A program made the position numbers and the translations under genes. DNA of 64,000 bases from Ruminococcaceae bacterium UBA3903 (GTDB lineage: Bacteria; Bacillota; Clostridia; Oscillospirales; Acutalibacteraceae). The stretch's first letter is position 1. Each line of letters starts with the position of its first letter. Shown piece by piece: positions 1 through 6,508 of this stretch. The stretch spans positions 1 to 64,000 of the forward strand of contig DGFJ01000007.1 of the NCBI GenBank assembly GCA_002391625.1, written 5' to 3'. A model generated the notes under the pieces. That model saw nothing but the letters and a program-made list of their open reading frames with translations, did no database searches and was not told the DNA's origin.

Positions 1-17
1 AGATGTGTATAAGAGAC
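1..17. other. Residual Nextera/Tn5 mosaic-end adapter
   Basis: The first 17 bases equal the first 17 of the 19-base Tn5 mosaic end used in Nextera library adapters. The match stops at base 17, where the methyltransferase coding sequence takes over. This is library-construction sequence left at a contig end, not genomic DNA, and the reading frame over these bases is not real. Confidence 0.9.
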
Positions 18-304
18 GCGTCTGCCACTGCTGTTGACATCTTTTTATTTGACATCTCTAATTGTTTGTCTATAACGTTTATGTGTCGAGGCGTTATATC
101 TGTTGCAGTTACATTGTACCCTTTATCCAGCAGGGAAAATGCATATACACCTGTACCTGCAGCACAGTCTAGTATATTGCCACTACTTGGAAAGTTATTT
201 TCAAATGCACGGAGCGTAGTAATTAGCTCAACCCTTCGTGCATTATTAGTTGTCAATCTGTCTTCTTCCTTATAATTTTCATAACTCTCAATTACGGAAT
301 TCAT
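1..304 (-). CDS. Class I SAM-dependent methyltransferase, 3' end missing
   Basis: This is the N-terminal ~95 residues of a small-molecule or tRNA-type Rossmann methyltransferase; the rest lies beyond the contig end. The ATG at 304-302 is preceded by an AAGGA ribosome site. Residues ~48-57 read ILDCAAGTGVYAF, the SAM-binding glycine-rich motif I, and NVTATDITP ~25 residues later is motif II with its acidic ribose-binding residue. The last ~6 codons are adapter-derived. The gene follows the THUMP methylase by only 12 bases, so they are probably cotranscribed. The substrate cannot be told from this fragment. Confidence 0.8.
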   Translation of the reverse strand, partial: MNSVIESYENYKEEDRLTTNNARRVELITTLRAFENNFPSSGNILDCAAGTGVYAFSLLDKGYNVTATDITPRHINVIDKQLEMSNKKMSTAVADASLIHI

Positions 305-316
305 TTTTACACGTCC

Positions 317-1435
317 TTAGTTTTTAAAGTACATATATACCTGACATTTTATCATACCATTATATAGCTTACGACGTTTATCAGCTTTCCTGCCAAATAA
401 ATATTCAAAATCTTCATCAGGACTAATAATCGTATAGCTATGCCCCTGCCTTTTATCAAACTTTTCTCCCATAATTTTGTATAAGTCCTGTGCCTGCTCT
501 ATATCTAGCAACCGTTCACCATATGGAGGATTACAAATAACAGAGCATCTTTCAAAAATGTTTGTATAATCCCTTATATTTCGTTGCTCAAATGTTATTT
601 TATTAAAGACACCAGCTTTTCTGGCATTTTCCTTGGCTAGCTCTATGGCATTTTCGTCTATATCATAACCATAACCATGAAAGTCGCAATCAGTTTTAAC
701 AGCATCCTTTGCTCGCTGAAATTCATCATCCCACACCTTGTTTGGGATGTTACTCCAAAACTCCGATGTAAAGCTTCGGTGTAAACCGGGTGCTATATTT
801 AACGCCTTTAATGCTGCTTCTATTAAAATTGTACCTGAACCACAGCACGGATCAACAACTGTATGGTTACTCATTACATGGGATAAATCACACATAACCG
901 CCGCCAAGGTTTCCTTTATTGGGGCTTCTGTAGCAACAGCACGGTAACCACGTTTGTGCAGCCCCTGACCGGTTGTATCAATCATCACCTGTACGTTATC
1001 CTTCAAAATTAAAAACTGGATTTGATAGTTCTCCCCTGTTTCTTCAAACCAAGAAATTTTGTAGGTTTCTTTTAAACGCTCAACAACAGCTTTTTTTATT
1101 ATCTTTTGGCAATCTGGGATACTGGCAAGCTTTGAATTAAGGCTGCTGCCTTTTACAGGAAAACAATCTGTTTTACCTATCCATTGCTCCCATGGCAAGC
1201 TTTTTACACCTTGAAAAAGTTCCTCGAATGAGGTTGCCTTAAATGAACCCATTAAAATCAATATACGTTCGCTGTATCGTGAACAAATATTAGCACGTGC
1301 CAATATATTAAAATCGCCGCTAAAAAACACTCTGCCATTTTCTGGTGCAACATTTTCCGCATCCATACGTTTTAGCTCGTTAGCAACAATACCCTCTGTG
1401 CCTAATAAACATGGTGCAACCATTTTTATATTCAT
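317..1435 (-). CDS. ypsC: THUMP-domain RNA guanine-N2 methyltransferase (YpsC/RlmL-N type)
   Basis: A 372-residue class I RNA methyltransferase of the COG0116 family, known to methylate guanine N2 in 23S rRNA in E. coli RlmL. A THUMP RNA-binding region spans roughly residues 50-155. The Rossmann domain follows, with VVDPCCGSGT (~193-202) for SAM binding and the NPPYGERL catalytic motif (NPPY at 302-305). Length fits the single-domain Firmicute form YpsC, not the fused E. coli RlmKL. The ATG at 1435 sits directly behind an AGGAGAT ribosome site. It is the first gene of a two-gene unit with the truncated methyltransferase. The exact target nucleotide in this organism is inference. Confidence 0.88.
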   Translation of the reverse strand: MNIKMVAPCLLGTEGIVANELKRMDAENVAPENGRVFFSGDFNILARANICSRYSERILILMGSFKATSFEELFQGVKSLPWEQWIGKTDCFPVKGSSLNSKLASIPDCQKIIKKAVVERLKETYKISWFEETGENYQIQFLILKDNVQVMIDTTGQGLHKRGYRAVATEAPIKETLAAVMCDLSHVMSNHTVVDPCCGSGTILIEAALKALNIAPGLHRSFTSEFWSNIPNKVWDDEFQRAKDAVKTDCDFHGYGYDIDENAIELAKENARKAGVFNKITFEQRNIRDYTNIFERCSVICNPPYGERLLDIEQAQDLYKIMGEKFDKRQGHSYTIISPDEDFEYLFGRKADKRRKLYNGMIKCQVYMYFKN

Positions 1436-1574
1436 ATCATATCTCCTATTACCCGTTTTGTATTACTATTACAATATATTTAACATTACAATCAAGCGTA
1501 GTTTAGCTTGTAAATTAATATTCACCAAAGTGAAATTCTGTGAATAACAAGCGTTGACAGCGTGAAAAACAATA

Positions 1575-1613
1575 AAACTAGACAGCCAACAGAACTGATG
1601 TCTATTGGCTGCC
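1575..1613 (-). terminator. Rho-independent terminator of hpf
   Basis: On the minus strand a 12-bp stem (arms 1602-1613 and 1581-1592, two G-U pairs) is followed by a T-rich tract. A second small hairpin (TGTGATA/TATCACA, 1624-1643) lies between it and the hpf stop codon. Confidence 0.75.
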
Positions 1614-1666
1614 AAAAGTTTACTGTGATAAGAGTATATCACAATTATTTAATTGATTCAATGAGA

Positions 1667-2203
1667 TTATTCCTCATCTGGGATAAGTAAACCATATCTG
1701 CCGTCATTTCTGCAATAAACAACGTTTATGTCATCTGTATGGGCGTTTCTAAACATAAAGAATTTATGTCCTACCATATTCATTTGTAGAATAGCTTCCT
1801 CTACAGACAATGGTTTTACAGGAATAGATTTTGTTTTAGCAACATCGAACTCATCCTCTTCGATATCCACATCCACAGGGTTTTCTTCTATAAAGCTTTC
1901 GACTGCTACGCTTCTAATTCTTTTTTCTAAACGTGTCTTATTTTTACGAATTAGACCTCCCAATATATCAATTACTTTATCAAGGGCTTCGTTCATTTCG
2001 TCACAAGAACCCTCTGCACGATATACTAAACCGTTATCTCTTATTGTTACTTCTACAGTTTGTCTATTTTTATGAACAGTTACTGTTACATTTGCAGTAG
2101 CATCCTCGCCAAAAATACGCTCAAACTTTCCGAGCTTTTTCTCGACACGCTCCTTAAAGTTGTCTTTTAAGTTTACTTTTCTAGCTGTGTAGATAATTTT
2201 CAT
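1667..2203 (-). CDS. hpf: Ribosome hibernation-promoting factor, long form
   Basis: This 178-residue protein dimerises 70S ribosomes into inactive 100S particles in stationary phase. The start MKIIYTARKV at 2203 follows an AGGAGGA ribosome site; the in-frame extension to 2272 has no ribosome site and is non-coding leader. The N-terminal beta-alpha-beta-beta-beta-alpha domain (residues ~1-100) binds the ribosomal A/P-site region. The C-terminal domain (~120-178), ending in NAHTDDINVVYCRNDGRYGL, is the dimerisation domain typical of long HPF. An acidic linker joins them. The gene is monocistronic with its own extended -10 promoter, a leader hairpin and terminators, as expected for a stress-controlled gene. 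Confidence 0.95.
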   Translation of the reverse strand: MKIIYTARKVNLKDNFKERVEKKLGKFERIFGEDATANVTVTVHKNRQTVEVTIRDNGLVYRAEGSCDEMNEALDKVIDILGGLIRKNKTRLEKRIRSVAVESFIEENPVDVDIEEDEFDVAKTKSIPVKPLSVEEAILQMNMVGHKFFMFRNAHTDDINVVYCRNDGRYGLLIPDEE

Positions 2204-2226
2204 ACTGCAATCCTCCTGATTTATAT

Positions 2227-2268
2227 TTCCAAGGACAACAGAAAAAGTACTGTTTCTGTTTCCTTGAA
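2227..2268 (-). promoter_or_regulatory. Hairpin in the hpf 5' leader
   Basis: The leader between the -10 and the hpf ribosome site contains a long imperfect inverted repeat: AAGGA-AACAGAAA on one side and TTTCTGTT-TCCTT on the other, with single-base bulges and a loop of about 8 nt. It ends about 9 bases before the Shine-Dalgarno, close enough to affect initiation. Leader hairpins upstream of raiA/hpf genes are known as a class; membership is not tested here. Confidence 0.5.
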
Positions 2269-2271
2269 CCA

Positions 2272-2280
2272 ATTATAACA
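2272..2280 (-). promoter_or_regulatory. Extended -10 promoter element for hpf
   Basis: TGTTATAAT on the minus strand is a perfect extended -10. No good -35 lies 16-18 bases upstream, which fits reliance on the TGn element. The transcript would start about 60 bases before the hpf ATG and carry the leader hairpin. Confidence 0.5.
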
Positions 2281-2340
2281 TATAATTTATAAAAAATAAA
2301 TATATTTTGTAAACTTTTTATAATTTATTTTTTAACACAG

Positions 2341-2364
2341 TAAAAATAGCAGTAAATTTGCTAT
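2341..2364 (-). terminator. Weak terminator after the lipoprotein gene
   Basis: A short stem ATAGCA/TGCTAT with a 7-nt loop is followed by TTTTTA on the minus strand, starting 7 bases past the lipoprotein stop codon. Only 6 bp and AT-rich, so it is a modest candidate. Confidence 0.45.
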
Positions 2365-2370
2365 AAAGCT

Positions 2371-3032
2371 TTAGGTTATACTAAAGGAGGCAAACACATC
2401 ATCAATTCCGCTGTCCATTTCTTTCCACTGCTCCGCCCCTATTTCATTGTCAATAATTCCGGCGCCTGTACGTTTAACGGCAATGATGACATATTTATCA
2501 CTTTTAAGCAGAACATATGCCGAAGGATTTGCCTGTAGTACGCTTTCGTCAAAATTTTCCACATCGTAAATTTCCAACCAAAACAAAAAGGCAGAAGATA
2601 AATCGCCATTATCATATAAATATTTATTGTAAAAAATTATATGATCTATTGCGTTGGTTGAATCTACATTATCATCATATACATCAGATTGTATAATAAC
2701 CGTTCTGTTTATCCAATAGTCCGGCATAGTCATAGTAAAACCGTATTCTGAGTTAACATATTCATTATCCAGCAAAACGCCAACATTAGCTTCAGAATGC
2801 TTCTCGTTTGGCAGTTGACTGCTACTGTAGGAGAAGCTATTAGTGCTGCTAGTGTCACTATTTTCTGATATAACACCAGAAATATTGTCAGCAGCTTCAA
2901 TAGAGGAATTATCATACTGCCATTTACAGAAATATTGTCGTCATGTGTCTTTTCTGTGCAAGATGATAATAAAGTAACTATGATAATAGATAATATGAAA
3001 ATATTTGATAAAGTCTTTTTGCTATTAAACAT
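2371..3032 (-). pseudogene. Lipoprotein with one frameshift near 2914-2921
   Basis: Two overlapping frames form one protein. The first starts at ATG 3032 behind GGAGGT and encodes a lipoprotein signal peptide: basic start, hydrophobic FILSIIIVTL, then lipobox LLSSC near residue 21. It reads correctly to HDDNISVNG. The acidic, Ser-rich, exported-protein-like sequence (YDNSSIEAADNISG onward) then continues in the second frame through to VNSEYGFTMTMPDYW and the stop at 2371. Rejoining needs one added base or two removed near 2914-2921. The joined product is ~220 residues with a soluble C-terminal domain I do not recognise. It may be a real mutation or a sequencing error. Confidence 0.75.
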
Positions 3033-3045
3033 CCTTACCTCCAAA

Positions 3046-3074
3046 ATAAAAACAGGACAGAAAAACTGCCCTGT
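3046..3074 (-). terminator. Terminator after yabR
   Basis: A 9-bp stem (ACAGGGCAG/CTGTCCTGT with one G-U pair) with a TTTTT loop is followed by TTTTTATTTT on the minus strand. It ends the yabO-yabR unit. The lipoprotein start codon is only 14 bases further on. Confidence 0.8.
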
Positions 3075-3083
3075 ACGGTATAA

Positions 3084-3659
3084 TTATGGTTTTATATTTT
3101 TTCGTGGTCTGCGAGCAGGTGCATCTGTACCACGTTTTAAATCAGATATTTTCTCATCACTGGTCTGTTTAAAGCGTGACATCATATCCTCGAAACTTGA
3201 AGCATCGTTACTACGCTTATTGCCTTGCCATTCAAAGTTTCCAGGGCTGGTTACTGGTGCTGCTGCTGGCTTATCAGGTCTTCTACTGTATCTTCTGTTG
3301 CTGCTGCCACGGTCACCACGGTCATTACGGTCACCGCCACGGTCATTACGAAAATTGCGGCCACCACGGTCGTTCCTGTCACCTCTGTCATTACGACGAG
3401 GACCATCACCGTTATTGCCGTTGTTATCCATTGCTTTTTTGATTGATAGGCTAATTTTTCCGTCATCACCAACAGATAAAACCTTAACCTTTACAACCTG
3501 ACCTTCTTTTAAATGATCACGAATTTGATTAACGTATGTGGGTGCAACCTCAGATATATGAACCATACCTGTTACACCATCAGATAAATCTACAAACGCA
3601 CCAAAATTTGTGATACCTGTTACTTTTCCTTCCAAAACACTTCCAACTTCAAGCTGCAT
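3084..3659 (-). CDS. yabR: S1-domain RNA-binding protein with RGD/RND-rich tail (YabR-like)
   Basis: Residues ~1-72 form an S1 domain: MQLEVGSVLEGKVTGI, NFGAFVDLSDGVTGMVHISE, then VKVKVLSVGDDGKISLSIK. This matches B. subtilis YabR / general stress protein 13. The remaining ~120 residues are low-complexity, dominated by repeats of RNDRGD and RGG-like units, then Pro/Lys-rich sequence; such tails bind RNA without fixed structure. The ATG at 3659 is chosen by family alignment; an upstream TTG at 3668 is possible because the AAGGGGG site is 12 bases from the ATG. It is last in the rqcP-yabP-yabQ-divIC-yabR string, the B. subtilis order. Confidence 0.87.
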   Translation of the reverse strand: MQLEVGSVLEGKVTGITNFGAFVDLSDGVTGMVHISEVAPTYVNQIRDHLKEGQVVKVKVLSVGDDGKISLSIKKAMDNNGNNGDGPRRNDRGDRNDRGGRNFRNDRGGDRNDRGDRGSSNRRYSRRPDKPAAAPVTSPGNFEWQGNKRSNDASSFEDMMSRFKQTSDEKISDLKRGTDAPARRPRKNIKP

Positions 3660-3703
3660 TAGAAACAATGTCCCCCTTAGGTAATTTATAAGAGCCGATT
3701 TTT

Positions 3704-4030
3704 TTACTCACCGGCAATATTGATAAAAATACGTTCGCCTTTATAGGCAAAATCAAGATTTTCTCTAGCTAGTTTTTCTATGTATTCAGCGTTTTCATCT
3801 TCACCAGAGTTATATACAGCTGAAATCTCATCATTCTTTACCTCTTGAATGACTATTTTATCACGAATACCTGATAGCTCATTGGTTTTTTGACTAATTT
3901 GAACCTGCTGAGTAATCAAGGTAACAACTGCATATATAACAAAAACACTTAATGCTAATGATATAATAATTCTAAGTTTACTCTTCTTCTTATGTTTGGG
4001 TTTTTCAATTTTTATTTCTTTTACTGGCAT
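3704..4030 (-). CDS. divIC: Septum formation initiator, DivIC/FtsB family
   Basis: A 108-residue bitopic membrane protein. A short Lys-rich cytoplasmic tail (residues 1-20) precedes one transmembrane helix (~22-43, LRIIISLALSVFVIYAVVTLI). An extracellular coiled coil follows (~45-75), then the family C-terminus with YIEKLARENL and YKGERIFIN. DivIC works with FtsL and DivIB to activate septal peptidoglycan synthesis. It has a GAGGTG ribosome site. Its place between yabQ and yabR is the same as in B. subtilis, which supports the name over FtsL. Confidence 0.9.
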   Translation of the reverse strand: MPVKEIKIEKPKHKKKSKLRIIISLALSVFVIYAVVTLITQQVQISQKTNELSGIRDKIVIQEVKNDEISAVYNSGEDENAEYIEKLARENLDFAYKGERIFINIAGE

Positions 4031-4117
4031 AATCTCACCTCTTCCAAAAATACGAAGAAAAATTTGTACACTTTTTATTATTATACACCACTTTATATCA
4101 GAGTTGCAAGATTTTTT

Positions 4118-4549
4118 CTAATTTTTTGCAAGTTTTTTTCTATGTATAGGTTTCCAGCTAATTACAGGCTTAAAAAGTTTTATTATAATTCTTATATTGA
4201 ATTTTATAATAGCTTTGCCAAGCTTTATTACCTTCTTAATTGCTATGGCAATAAATCTAAACAATTTTCCTGTTACTAGCCCAACGGTATATCTAAAGAG
4301 CAGTAATCCTAACAGCTCCCCAAAAACAGCGAACAGACGCACCTCTCCACGATTATAAGCGATTGCAAATAAAAAGGAAACCACAGCACATATTATCATA
4401 AAGACTATATCTTGGATAAAAACCGCTACTCTACTGTTTATTTCCAAAAACCGCAAAAATCTAAATACATCATTTAGGACACCTAAAAAAAGCCCTAAAA
4501 CTATTGCGAAGAAAAAAACTGTTAGTTGGTCGGTTACGGTATATTCCAA
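4118..4549 (-). CDS. yabQ: Spore cortex biosynthesis protein YabQ
   Basis: A 143-residue membrane protein with about three hydrophobic helices (FFFAIVLGLFLGVLNDVFRF at ~12-31, IQDIVFMIICAVVSFLFAIA, LFAVFGELLGLLLFRYTVGL) and a basic C-terminal tail. GVLNDVFRFLR and the Phe/Leu-rich pattern are typical of YabQ, which in B. subtilis sits in the outer forespore membrane and is needed for cortex formation. The start is TTG at 4549, preceded by AAGGGTGGTG; no ATG fits the family N-terminus. It follows yabP by 12 bases. Confidence 0.9.
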   Translation of the reverse strand: MEYTVTDQLTVFFFAIVLGLFLGVLNDVFRFLRFLEINSRVAVFIQDIVFMIICAVVSFLFAIAYNRGEVRLFAVFGELLGLLLFRYTVGLVTGKLFRFIAIAIKKVIKLGKAIIKFNIRIIIKLFKPVISWKPIHRKKLAKN

Positions 4550-4561
4550 ACAGCACCACCC

Positions 4562-4840
4562 TTACCTAAATAACCGTGACATAAAACCGCCGGACGGTCT
4601 GTTTTCGGTATATATCATAGAGATTATTTCGCCCTCTACTGTAACCTCACCTAAATCAAGACTAAGTTTATTTATGTGTAAGGATTTTCCACGAATATTC
4701 AGTTCACCATAATCTGTATAAATTACAACCGTTTCTTCATCAAAGCTGCCAACCTCGCTGACACCCGTTAAAGATAGGCAATGCCTATTTTCTAAAATAA
4801 GGCTATGTGGAGATTGTAGTTTTTGCTTGTTCTCCGCCAT
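4562..4840 (-). CDS. yabP: Sporulation protein YabP
   Basis: A 92-residue soluble protein of the YabP/YqfC family. The core LENRHCLSLTGVSEVGSFDEE, then GELNIRGKSLHINKLSLDLGEVTVEGEI, is the family signature, and the end GGFMSRLFR is also typical. YabP is made in the mother cell under sigma-E in B. subtilis and is coupled to YabQ; I see no clear sigma-E promoter here. The ATG has a GGAGGTG ribosome site. The presence of yabP and yabQ is good evidence that this organism forms spores. Confidence 0.93.
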   Translation of the reverse strand: MAENKQKLQSPHSLILENRHCLSLTGVSEVGSFDEETVVIYTDYGELNIRGKSLHINKLSLDLGEVTVEGEIISMIYTENRPSGGFMSRLFR

Positions 4841-4905
4841 ATTGCACCTCCATAATCATTATAATCAAATTTTATGAAAGTAAAGGTGCATTTATGATTT
4901 TTTAT

Positions 4906-5148
4906 TTATTCTATTATTTTATACATAGAGGGTGCATCATCCTTTTTGGCATATTCATTAACTTCTATTATCTCTGCCTTAAATGGTTTAGTACCCATCT
5001 GTACCTGAATAATATCCCCAACCTTAACATCATATGATGCACGTGCTGGCTTATCATTTACTAACACACGCTGTGCATCACAAGCTTCATTTGCTATAGT
5101 TCTACGTTTAATAATTCTGGAAACCTTTAAAAATTTATCTAATCTCAT
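4906..5148 (-). CDS. rqcP: S4-domain ribosome rescue factor RqcP (YabO)
   Basis: An 80-residue S4 RNA-binding protein: MRLDKFLKVSRIIKRRTIANEAC opens the S4 fold and VLVNDKPARASYDVKVGD closes it. B. subtilis RqcP binds split 50S subunits with RqcH and peptidyl-tRNA and drives alanine tailing of stalled nascent chains. The ATG at 5148 has a GGAGGA site; the longer reading to 5172 lacks one and adds residues absent from the family. It heads the yabP-yabQ-divIC-yabR unit, behind the hup terminator, so transcription probably restarts in the 5173-5311 AT-rich gap, where I find no convincing promoter. Confidence 0.9.
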   Translation of the reverse strand: MRLDKFLKVSRIIKRRTIANEACDAQRVLVNDKPARASYDVKVGDIIQVQMGTKPFKAEIIEVNEYAKKDDAPSMYKIIE

Positions 5149-5311
5149 AATAATATTCCTCCGTATTTTCAAAGCTTCTATTATTGAAGCACAGAAATTT
5201 AGAACCGTATAAAGATATATTAAAATCTATTATCAAATTTATAATATTTATCATAGTCATATTATCAAATACAATCATATCACGACGGTAAAATAAAAAA
5301 ATTAAATATAG

Positions 5312-5340
5312 AAAAATCCGGCTTCGACAACCGAAACCGG
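5312..5340 (-). terminator. Terminator after hup
   Basis: A 9-bp stem CCGGTTTCG/CGAAGCCGG (one G-U pair) with a 5-nt loop is followed by ATTTTTCTATATTT on the minus strand, 22 bases after the hup stop codon. Confidence 0.85.
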
Positions 5341-5362
5341 AAAGAACGTCATTAGTAATCTA

Positions 5363-5638
5363 TTACTTATTAACAGATTCTTTAAATGCTTTGCCAGCTT
5401 TAAAGGCAGGTACCTTAGAAGCAGGAATAATAATCTGTGTATTAGTTCTAGGGTCACAACCTGTTCTCTCATTGCGTGTACGTTGCTCAAATGTACCAAA
5501 ACCAACTAATTGTACCTTTTCACCCTTTGAAACAGTTTCTACTACTGTATCTAATAGGGCAGCCACTGCTTTTTCTGCATCTTTCTTTGAGATTTCACTT
5601 TTCTCTGCAACTGTTGAAATTAATTCTGATTTGTTCAT
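5363..5638 (-). CDS. hup: HU-family DNA-binding protein
   Basis: A 91-residue histone-like protein that binds and bends DNA as a dimer. MNKSELISTVAEKSEISKKDAEKAV forms the helical base, VQLVGFGTFEQRTR the saddle, and RTNTQIIIPASKVPAFKAGKAFK the arm and C-terminal helix. The arm proline lies in the IIIPAS segment. The start at 5638 follows GGAGGA; an extension to 5719 overlaps mazG and is not family-like. It follows mazG by 22 bases and precedes a strong terminator, so it is the last gene of the yabM-mazG-hup transcript. Insertion of hup between mazG and yabO is common in Clostridia. Confidence 0.96.
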   Translation of the reverse strand: MNKSELISTVAEKSEISKKDAEKAVAALLDTVVETVSKGEKVQLVGFGTFEQRTRNERTGCDPRTNTQIIIPASKVPAFKAGKAFKESVNK

Positions 5639-5660
5639 AACATTAATCCTCCAAAAAAAA

Positions 5661-6458
5661 TTATAGTCCAGACTTTTTTGCTTCATCCCACAAGCCATCC
5701 AGCTCATGTATATCAGCATCCTTAATACTTATTCCACGTTGTTCAGCCATATTCTCAACAGCGTTAAAACGTGTAATAAATTTATTACAAGCATTATATA
5801 GTGCTTTCTCTGGATCGGTTTTTATAAAACGAGATACATTTACTGCTGAAAACAGCACATCTCCCATTTCATCCTCTAGCGAATGTTGGTTTCCTGTTTC
5901 AATAGCTTCTTTAAGCTCTGCAACTTCTTCGTCTAATTTGTCAAGTGCACCATCAACACTGTCCCAATCAAAACCAATTTTTGACGCTTTTTGTTGAATT
6001 TTTTGGCTTCTCATTAATGACGGTAATGCTTTTGAAACACTGTCCATAGCCTGTGCTTGAGTTGACTGGGATTTAGTTTTCATTTTAATATCATCCCAGT
6101 TTTTTAGCACCTTATCAGTAGTATCTGCTATAACATTTGAAAATACATGTGGATGGCGAATAATTAATTTTTTACAAATGCCGTCAGCTACATCATTAAT
6201 ATCAAAAGAGTTATTTTCACTTTCTATTTCAGCATGAAAAACAACCTGTAACAACACATCGCCCAGCTCTTCCTGCAAAAGCTTGGCATCGCCATTGTCT
6301 ATTGCTTCTACTACTTCATATGTTTCCTCTATAAAATTTTGTCTTATAGATTTGTGTGTCTGCTCAATATCCCAAGGACAACCACCAGGTGCTCGTAAAA
6401 GCTTCATAATGGCAACTAGATCATTAAAGGTATATTGTTCTTTTTCCTGAAAATTCAT
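5661..6458 (-). CDS. mazG: Nucleoside triphosphate pyrophosphohydrolase MazG
   Basis: A 265-residue, two-domain MazG. It hydrolyses NTPs/dNTPs to NMP and pyrophosphate, cleaning damaged nucleotides and, in E. coli, lowering ppGpp. The N-terminal domain has CPWDIEQTH, EETYEVVEAI (the EExxE metal ligands) and EELGDVLLQVVFH. The second copy has FDWDSVDGALDKLDEEVAEL and EDEMGDVLFSAVN. The ATG at 6458 is preceded by GGAGGTG 10 bases upstream; an in-frame TTG at 6476 overlaps that site. B. subtilis YabN has an extra N-terminal methylase domain that is absent here. Confidence 0.94.
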   Translation of the reverse strand: MNFQEKEQYTFNDLVAIMKLLRAPGGCPWDIEQTHKSIRQNFIEETYEVVEAIDNGDAKLLQEELGDVLLQVVFHAEIESENNSFDINDVADGICKKLIIRHPHVFSNVIADTTDKVLKNWDDIKMKTKSQSTQAQAMDSVSKALPSLMRSQKIQQKASKIGFDWDSVDGALDKLDEEVAELKEAIETGNQHSLEDEMGDVLFSAVNVSRFIKTDPEKALYNACNKFITRFNAVENMAEQRGISIKDADIHELDGLWDEAKKSGL

Positions 6459-6508
6459 TATGAAAGTCACCTCCAAATATTAACAGTTAAAATGACTTGA
6501 AGACCATT

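Noticed and set aside
1..17. A real Tn5/IS50 transposon end
   Set aside because: The bases end exactly at the contig edge, have no transposase or target duplication and match the Nextera adapter core; a library artefact explains them fully.
3290..3420. A CRISPR or tandem-repeat array
   Set aside because: The repeats are short, imperfect and in frame, encoding the RND/RGG tail of YabR; there are no unique spacers.
2935..3501. A 188-codon plus-strand open frame
   Set aside because: It is antisense to the repeat-rich tail of yabR and to the lipoprotein signal peptide; its Arg/Ser/Pro/Leu-only composition is what the complementary repeats would encode, with no ribosome site.
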